Shown here piece after piece: positions 5,984 through 8,608 of a stretch of DNA of 8,608 bases. The position numbers were made by a program, and so were the translations under genes. How positions within the stretch are numbered: the stretch's first letter is position 1; every line of letters starts with the position of its first letter. The DNA is from Campylobacterota bacterium (GTDB taxonomy: Bacteria; Campylobacterota; Campylobacteria; Campylobacterales; Sulfurovaceae). Below the pieces are notes generated by a model. The model was not told the origin of the DNA. It made no database searches and saw nothing but the letters and a program-made list of their open reading frames with translations. Location: assembly GCA_011330645.1 (NCBI GenBank), contig DRQB01000045.1:1-8608 (forward strand), given 5' to 3'.

Positions 5984-6541
5984 ATGACAACAAAATCACT
6001 ACTCATCATAGCAACTATAGTAACACTATTTTTAAATGGCTGTAGTCAAAAAGCCCCTGAACTCAATGGTGCACAAACTGGTAAAAATAATGTGTCTGAC
6101 GCAACCCAAATAGCAGGAGAGACTGTTTCGATTAATGAAAATACCTATGGTAATGAAAATAATAGCAATGGACAAAATGGAGTAAATGAAGGAAAATATA
6201 ATAGTAGTAGCAATGGTTTCCAAAGTATTTATTTTGGTTTTGGAGATTATGGTATTTCTCCTGCTATGGAAAATCATATTGCTAGTAATGCGACTATTGT
6301 TCAAAATAGCAATGCTAAAGTAAAAATAGAAGGTAACTGTGATGAGTTTGGTACGGATGAATATAATTATGCACTTGGACTTAAACGTGCAAAAGCAGTA
6401 AAAGATAGTCTTATTGCACAGGGGGCTCCTGCGAGCAAAATGGTTATTATCTCTTATGGTGAGAGTAACCCTGTGTGTTCTAATCCTACGGATGGATGTT
6501 ATGCACAAAATAGACGTGTAGATATTCGTTTGGCAAATTAG
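5984..6541 (+). CDS. pal: Peptidoglycan-associated lipoprotein Pal (Omp18 type)
   Basis: Outer-membrane lipoprotein that binds peptidoglycan and TolB. The 185-residue product has a lipoprotein signal ending FLNGC, with the lipidated cysteine at C20. An Asn/Ser/Gly-rich tether (about 24-78) precedes an OmpA-like domain (about 79-185). Peptidoglycan-binding features are IEGNCDEFGTDEYN (115-128), with D120 as the expected diaminopimelate contact, then ALGLKRAKAV and the closing NRRVDIRL. C165 and C172 bracket a loop also found, as I recall, in Campylobacter and Helicobacter Pal. C119, directly before the key aspartate, is an extra cysteine where E. coli has alanine. AAAAGGA (5971-5977) lies 6 bases before the ATG. 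The gene sits between tolB and cpoB, as in most Tol-Pal operons. Confidence 0.95.
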   Translation: MTTKSLLIIATIVTLFLNGCSQKAPELNGAQTGKNNVSDATQIAGETVSINENTYGNENNSNGQNGVNEGKYNSSSNGFQSIYFGFGDYGISPAMENHIASNATIVQNSNAKVKIEGNCDEFGTDEYNYALGLKRAKAVKDSLIAQGAPASKMVIISYGESNPVCSNPTDGCYAQNRRVDIRLAN

Positions 6542-6549
6542 GAATATCT

Positions 6550-7350
6550 ATGCAATATTTAAGAAAAATAACCTTGTTTTTTAGTCTAGGTACTGCTTTA
6601 CTTATAGCGGAACCTTCCGTTTATGGTAACGGTAACAACGGATATTACACACCTGAAAAAACGATAGCTAAAAATAAAAAAACCATTGCTGTTTTACAAA
6701 GAAAAATTGCACAACAAAATGAACGAATAGATGGGCTTAGAAGTATTGTTGAAGGATTAAGTGCAACGGTACATGAATTGCAAGAAAACACATCATCACA
6801 ACCAAGTAATAGTGATAACAGTCCATTACTAAAAGAGTTAGGATTGATGATAGATAAAATCAATGGTGACTATGTAAGTAAAGCTGAACTTCAAAAAGCA
6901 TTGGCTGCTAAAGGTAAATATATCCCCTCAAGCAATGAGAAGAAAAAGAAGCCTAAGACTAAAGGTAATATAGATTCACTTCAAAGTAAAAGTACTAAAA
7001 AACTCTATAGTGAAGGAGTGAGGCTTTTTGTTAAAAAACGTTATGATGAAGCAAAGAAAAGATTTACAATTACTGATACAAAAGGATATAAACCTGCAGC
7101 ATCAAATTATTATTTGGGTGAAATAGCCTATTATACAAAACAGTATGAAGATGCCATTTTTTACTTTAAAAAGAGTGCAGGGCTTTATGATAAAGCTTCT
7201 TACATAGATACTTTGCTTTTACATACTGCCGTTTCCTTAGAAAAAAATGGTGAAAAAGCACAGGCAAAAGCTTTTTATGAAAATATTATAGCCAACTATG
7301 AGGGACGCAAGTCTGCAAAAATAGCAAAACAGAAACTGAAGAAATTATAG
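6550..7350 (+). CDS. cpoB: Tol-Pal associated periplasmic TPR protein CpoB (YbgF)
   Basis: In E. coli, CpoB joins the Tol machine to peptidoglycan synthesis at the division site by binding TolA and PBP1B. The 266-residue product has a signal peptide (cleavage near LLIA/EPS, residue 20), then a coiled-coil segment (about 36-80, rich in heptad Ile/Leu and Gln/Glu), typical of the N-terminal trimerisation region. A Lys/Ser linker (about 122-148) leads to TPR repeats (about 150-262), including KLYSEGVRLFVKKRYDEA and a YYLGEIAYYTKQYEDAIFYF block. Its site AGGA (6540-6543) overlaps the pal stop codon TAG (6539-6541), so translation is probably coupled to pal. Sequence similarity in TPR proteins is loose; the name rests on domain order and position. 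Confidence 0.88.
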   Translation: MQYLRKITLFFSLGTALLIAEPSVYGNGNNGYYTPEKTIAKNKKTIAVLQRKIAQQNERIDGLRSIVEGLSATVHELQENTSSQPSNSDNSPLLKELGLMIDKINGDYVSKAELQKALAAKGKYIPSSNEKKKKPKTKGNIDSLQSKSTKKLYSEGVRLFVKKRYDEAKKRFTITDTKGYKPAASNYYLGEIAYYTKQYEDAIFYFKKSAGLYDKASYIDTLLLHTAVSLEKNGEKAQAKAFYENIIANYEGRKSAKIAKQKLKKL

Positions 7351-7965
7351 ATGTCCTTGTGTAAAGTTTTCTTTCTGTCTCTTTGTTGTTTGTGTCATAG
7401 TGCATTGGCAGAAACAATTCTATATGATGATGAAGAACCGGTTTTCCCTGTGATTAAAGAGCTTAAACATGAACTAGTTCCTGTTTCTAAAACGGTGTTT
7501 AAAGTCATCACTTTAGCTACAGGAGAAGAGAAAATTGTAGATTTAACAGGGCAAAACTTTGTCCTTGTTTCTGTACGAGAAAAAGGAAGTGATGGGCGTT
7601 TTTATGCGGTAGATAGTGATGGTACTGTATGGTGGAGTGGTGCTGTCACTTCTGGTGCTCCAGAATTTAGAAGTCCTTCAGGGGTGTTTCCTATTATTCA
7701 AAAGAAACGATACCATATGTCTACAGCTTTTCCAGATGAAAGTGGTATTAATAATATGGATTATATGATGAAATTTACACGTTTTGGACATGCCTTACAT
7801 AAAGGAAGTGTGGATTGGATGTCTCATGGTTGTATTCATCTTTCTCCTAAAGATGTACCCGTAATCTATCGTTGGACAACATTTAAAACCAAAATAGTCA
7901 TTACACGGCATAGCTATATGCCGTTTGCAAAAGAGGATTTACGTAAAATCTATTTAAACCGATAA
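7351..7965 (+). CDS. Periplasmic L,D-transpeptidase (YkuD domain)
   Basis: Probable peptidoglycan enzyme of the YkuD family, which forms 3-3 cross-links or attaches or releases groups at the third residue of the stem peptide using a cysteine nucleophile. The 204-residue product has a signal peptide (cleavage after ALA, residue 20). The YkuD-type domain covers about residues 68-187: SPSGVFPII (108-116), the histidine-containing ALHKGS (148-153) and the active-site SHGCIHLSPKDV (158-169), with C161 and H159. The usual arginine after SHGC[IV] is histidine H163 here. The ATG follows the cpoB TAG with no gap, and only a weak GAAGAAA lies upstream, so expression probably depends on coupling. It ends the tolB operon and overlaps proC by 12 bases tail to tail. 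Transpeptidase versus carboxypeptidase activity cannot be told from sequence. Confidence 0.87.
   Translation: MSLCKVFFLSLCCLCHSALAETILYDDEEPVFPVIKELKHELVPVSKTVFKVITLATGEEKIVDLTGQNFVLVSVREKGSDGRFYAVDSDGTVWWSGAVTSGAPEFRSPSGVFPIIQKKRYHMSTAFPDESGINNMDYMMKFTRFGHALHKGSVDWMSHGCIHLSPKDVPVIYRWTTFKTKIVITRHSYMPFAKEDLRKIYLNR
7905..7924. repeat. Perfect 8-bp inverted repeat inside the 3' end of the transpeptidase gene
   Basis: ACGGCATA (7905-7912) and TATGCCGT (7917-7924) are exact reverse complements around the 4-base loop GCTA. The stem lies within the last 20 codons of the transpeptidase gene and about 30 bases beyond the proC stop on the other strand. On the plus strand it is followed by only three T, and on the minus strand by GTAATG, so neither side has the T-run of a standard terminator. 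It could still fold in either transcript and slow or protect the 3' ends of these overlapping convergent genes. Confidence 0.4.
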
Positions 7966-8607
7966 TGCTTTTGCTTTTTCATACGCTTGCTCTATAGCAT
8001 CTATACACGATGCACGGACATTACCTTCTTCTAATGCGGCATAACCTGCCGCGGTTGTTCCTCCAGGACTCATCACATTGTCTTTGAGTAGTGCAGGGTG
8101 TGTCTCTTGTATGAGTTCTGAAAATCCTGAAAAAAGCCCCTTCATTACAGCCATGGCATTATCTCGCCCAAGACCTTGTTTCACTGCACCATCTGCTAGT
8201 GCTTCGGCGATGAGTGCCAAATAGGCAGGACCAGAACCCGCTAAGGCTGTAGCGATATCTATCTCTTTTTCACTTTCTAACCAAAGTGTAGCACCTACAG
8301 CATTTAAAATAACCATGGCTTCATCTTTACCTTTGACATCACCTGTGAGTGTAGTCATAGATTTACCTATACTTGCTGCTAAGTTTGGCATACTGCGTAC
8401 CACTGACTTTGGCTTAAAATGTTTCTTCAAAGTCTTCACGGGTACACCTGCTAAAACAGAAATGAGTAAATCAGCTTTACCTTGGAGTTTTTTACTTACT
8501 TCAGCAACATTGGCTGGTTTGACACAAAGAACAATGGTTTTTTGTGTCATGTCAAAATCATCAATTAAAAACTTGTTGACTTTTTGTCCAAGTGCTTTTT
8601 CAAAACC
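7954..8607 (-). CDS. proC: Pyrroline-5-carboxylate reductase, C-terminal part (5' end outside window)
   Basis: Catalyses the last step of proline synthesis, reduction of pyrroline-5-carboxylate with NAD(P)H, in the cytoplasm. About 217 residues are in the window. The frame stays open through the ATG at 8550 to the window edge, reading GFEKALGQKVNKFLIDDFDM before MTQKTIVLCVKP, so 8550 is internal and the true start with its GxGxxG nucleotide-binding motif is off the right side. Diagnostic blocks are the VLCVKP strand, SVLAGV, VVRSMPNLAASIGKS, GSGPAYLALIAEALADGAV and SPGGTTAAGYAALEEG, the last two forming the substrate-binding and dimer region. The stop (7954-7956) lies inside the transpeptidase gene. 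It is a housekeeping gene with no evident link to the Tol genes. Confidence 0.96.
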   Translation of the reverse strand, partial: GFEKALGQKVNKFLIDDFDMTQKTIVLCVKPANVAEVSKKLQGKADLLISVLAGVPVKTLKKHFKPKSVVRSMPNLAASIGKSMTTLTGDVKGKDEAMVILNAVGATLWLESEKEIDIATALAGSGPAYLALIAEALADGAVKQGLGRDNAMAVMKGLFSGFSELIQETHPALLKDNVMSPGGTTAAGYAALEEGNVRASCIDAIEQAYEKAKALSV

Positions 8608-8608
8608 A

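Noticed and set aside
6032..6508. Minus-strand open frame of about 158 codons opposite pal
   Set aside because: Pal is certain on the plus strand and the reverse product has no recognisable domain.
8548..8550. ATG as the start of proC
   Set aside because: The same frame continues upstream to the window edge with plausible ProC sequence, and a start here would remove the nucleotide-binding N-terminus.

Overview
The window reads as a low-GC chromosome segment from a member of the Campylobacterota (formerly Epsilonproteobacteria). The gene order is atpD-atpC-tolQ-tolR-tolA ... tolB-pal-cpoB, with the Tol genes directly behind the F1Fo-ATPase operon. From memory, this is the arrangement of Campylobacter jejuni (Cj0107 to Cj0114). 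Two variations, an L,D-transpeptidase after cpoB and a type IV pilus ATPase inside the cluster, suggest a free-living relative such as the Sulfurovum/Sulfurimonas group. The genus is an inference and was not tested.

Layout. Positions 1-1079 hold the 3' end of atpD (beta subunit) and all of atpC (epsilon subunit). Positions 1081-2896 hold tolQ, tolR and a lysine-rich tolA/tonB-like gene, packed with almost no spacing. Positions 2932-3342, on the minus strand, hold a YciA-type hotdog acyl-CoA thioesterase. A 140-base divergent spacer follows, then a PilT/PilU-family retraction ATPase at 3483-4616. A 107-base spacer with a very good extended -10 box leads into tolB (TTG start), pal, cpoB and a YkuD-type L,D-transpeptidase at 4724-7965. 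The 3' part of proC runs in from the right edge on the minus strand and overlaps the transpeptidase tail to tail by 12 bases. Coding density is high, and no gene-free stretch exceeds 140 bases.

How the genes work together. TolQ/TolR form a proton-driven inner-membrane motor. TolA spans the periplasm, TolB and the lipoprotein Pal sit at the outer membrane and peptidoglycan, and CpoB is the periplasmic TPR partner. The transpeptidase acts on the same peptidoglycan, so tolB-pal-cpoB-ldt looks like a cell-envelope operon. The motor half (tolQRA) appears to be co-transcribed with the ATP synthase, while the tolB half has its own promoter. The thioesterase and pilus ATPase physically split the two halves.

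Points most worth a second look: a three-arm inverted repeat at 652-692 between atpD and atpC that can form two mutually exclusive hairpins, one of which hides the atpC ribosome binding site; the PilU-like ATPase and antisense thioesterase inserted into the tol cluster; the transpeptidase appended to the pal operon; and the unusual sequence of TolA. I see no mobile element, CRISPR array, tRNA or rRNA, and no clear evidence of a wholly new system.
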